From the NCBI GenBank assembly GCA_026986355.1, contig JALSOO010000013.1, positions 1 to 5,251 on the forward strand: a stretch of 5,251 nucleotides of DNA, given 5' to 3'. Of this stretch, positions 4,740 through 5,251 are shown one piece after another. This DNA is from Campylobacteraceae bacterium. GTDB taxonomy: Bacteria > Campylobacterota > Campylobacteria > Campylobacterales > Sulfurovaceae. Under the pieces are notes generated by a model. The model was not told the DNA's origin, made no database searches, and worked only from the letters and a program-made list of their open reading frames with translations. Both the position numbers and the translations under genes were made by a program. Each line of letters begins with the position of its first letter. Position 1 is the first letter of the stretch.

Positions 4740-5251
4740 ATGCGACTTATACTCTTAACTCTACTACTAACCTTAAGCCTCTTTGCAAAAGATAAAGTAG
4801 CCTTGGTCATAGGCAACAAAGAGTACAGTAACCAAACAGGGTTAAAAAATCCTGTAAGAGATGCCAAACTCATTAGAGATACGCTTCAAGGTATGGATTT
4901 TGAAGTGGTGGAGTCTTACAATGAAAATTTAAATCATTTAAGCGATAAATTAGAGACCTTTATACGCAAAGCCAGAGATGCTAAAATTGCCGTGGTTTAC
5001 TATGCTGGTCACGGTATTGGGGTGGGGAGTTCTAACTATCTCATTCCTATTGGAGCCTCTAATTTATCGTTAGATAATCTGCCTAGAAAACTAATGAGTG
5101 TCAATGAGCTAAAAGGAGCAGTAGCCAATGCCAAAGGGTTTGGCGTAGTGCTGTTTGATGCGTGTCGTAACTCATTTTTTTCAGGCTCTATTGCAGGGCT
5201 AAGTTCGGGTAGAGGCAGTAGAGCATTGGTAAGACCAAGTGTAAAAAGAGG
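4740..5251 (+). CDS. Secreted caspase-like peptidase (C14, DACRN type), 3' end off the right edge
   Basis: 170 codons are visible before the window ends with the frame open. Residues 1-16 (MRLILLTLLLTLSLFA) are a signal peptide. The caspase p20-like domain starts with KVALVIGNKEYSN and the helix LKNPVRDAKLIRDTLQ. His91 lies in VVYYAGHGIG, followed by NYLIPI. Cys142 lies in VVLFDACRNSFF with Asp140 before it, and is the only cysteine visible. This is the widespread bacterial DACRN-type branch of family C14, whose members often carry further C-terminal repeats or sensor domains; whether this one does cannot be seen. It is clearly more distant from genes 2 and 4 than they are from each other. 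The start has an AGGAAG site at 4731-4736 and tandem TATAAT boxes upstream. Its codons look somewhat more GC-rich (GCC, GTG, GGG, GGC) than those of genes 1-5, judged by eye. Confidence 0.9.
   Translation, partial: MRLILLTLLLTLSLFAKDKVALVIGNKEYSNQTGLKNPVRDAKLIRDTLQGMDFEVVESYNENLNHLSDKLETFIRKARDAKIAVVYYAGHGIGVGSSNYLIPIGASNLSLDNLPRKLMSVNELKGAVANAKGFGVVLFDACRNSFFSGSIAGLSSGRGSRALVRPSVKR

Noticed and set aside
4464..4873. Open frames at 4464-4718 (plus) and 4691-4873 (minus)
   Set aside because: They overlap genes 5 and 6 in other frames. Genes 5 and 6 have signal peptides and family or paralogue support, and these frames have none.
1..5251. CRISPR array, IS element, tRNA or rRNA
   Set aside because: No spaced repeat array, transposase motif, terminal inverted repeats or structural RNA sequence was seen. 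Non-coding DNA totals only about 150 bp in three gaps.

Overview
This AT-rich window is almost entirely coding and looks like bacterial accessory DNA. Leucine is mostly TTA/CTA, arginine is mostly AGA, lysine is abundant, and the lipid-free signal peptides plus an OmpA-like protein point to a Gram-negative (diderm) host. The style fits Campylobacterota (Sulfurimonas/Sulfurovum/Arcobacter-like), but that is inference; no rRNA, tRNA or phylogenetic marker is present.

Layout, naming genes 1-6 from left to right. Genes 1-4 are on the minus strand and are transcribed 4 > 3 > 2 > 1. Gene 4 (3361-4140) is a compact secreted caspase-like peptidase. Gene 3 (2547-3308) is a secreted protein with an N-terminal two-cysteine helical region, a coiled coil and an OmpA-type peptidoglycan-binding domain. 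Gene 2 (1177-2550) is a secreted caspase-like peptidase with a DUF4384-type C-terminus. Gene 1 (1-1175, cut by the left edge) is a secreted metacaspase-like peptidase, also with a DUF4384-type C-terminus. Genes 3, 2 and 1 are tightly coupled (4-nt ATGA overlap, then a 1-nt gap). A weak terminator-like hairpin and a possible promoter separate gene 4 from gene 3. A 55-bp divergent intergenic region separates this block from the plus-strand genes. Gene 5 (4196-4696) encodes a small secreted protein with a C-terminal membrane helix. Gene 6 (4740-5251, cut by the right edge) is a fourth secreted caspase-like peptidase, of the DACRN type.

Four different clan CD, family C14-like peptidases with intact His/Cys dyads and signal peptides therefore sit in 5.2 kb. 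Two non-peptidase partners accompany them, one in each transcription unit. These partners (genes 3 and 5) share a gapless N-terminal region with cysteines at identical residues, 18 and 53, but have opposite predicted anchors: OmpA/peptidoglycan for gene 3 and inner-membrane helix for gene 5. The best working hypothesis is an undescribed envelope-located caspase-homologue system in which paired adaptors tether or regulate periplasmic proteases. The peptidase folds and export signals are well supported by sequence; the joint function is inference.
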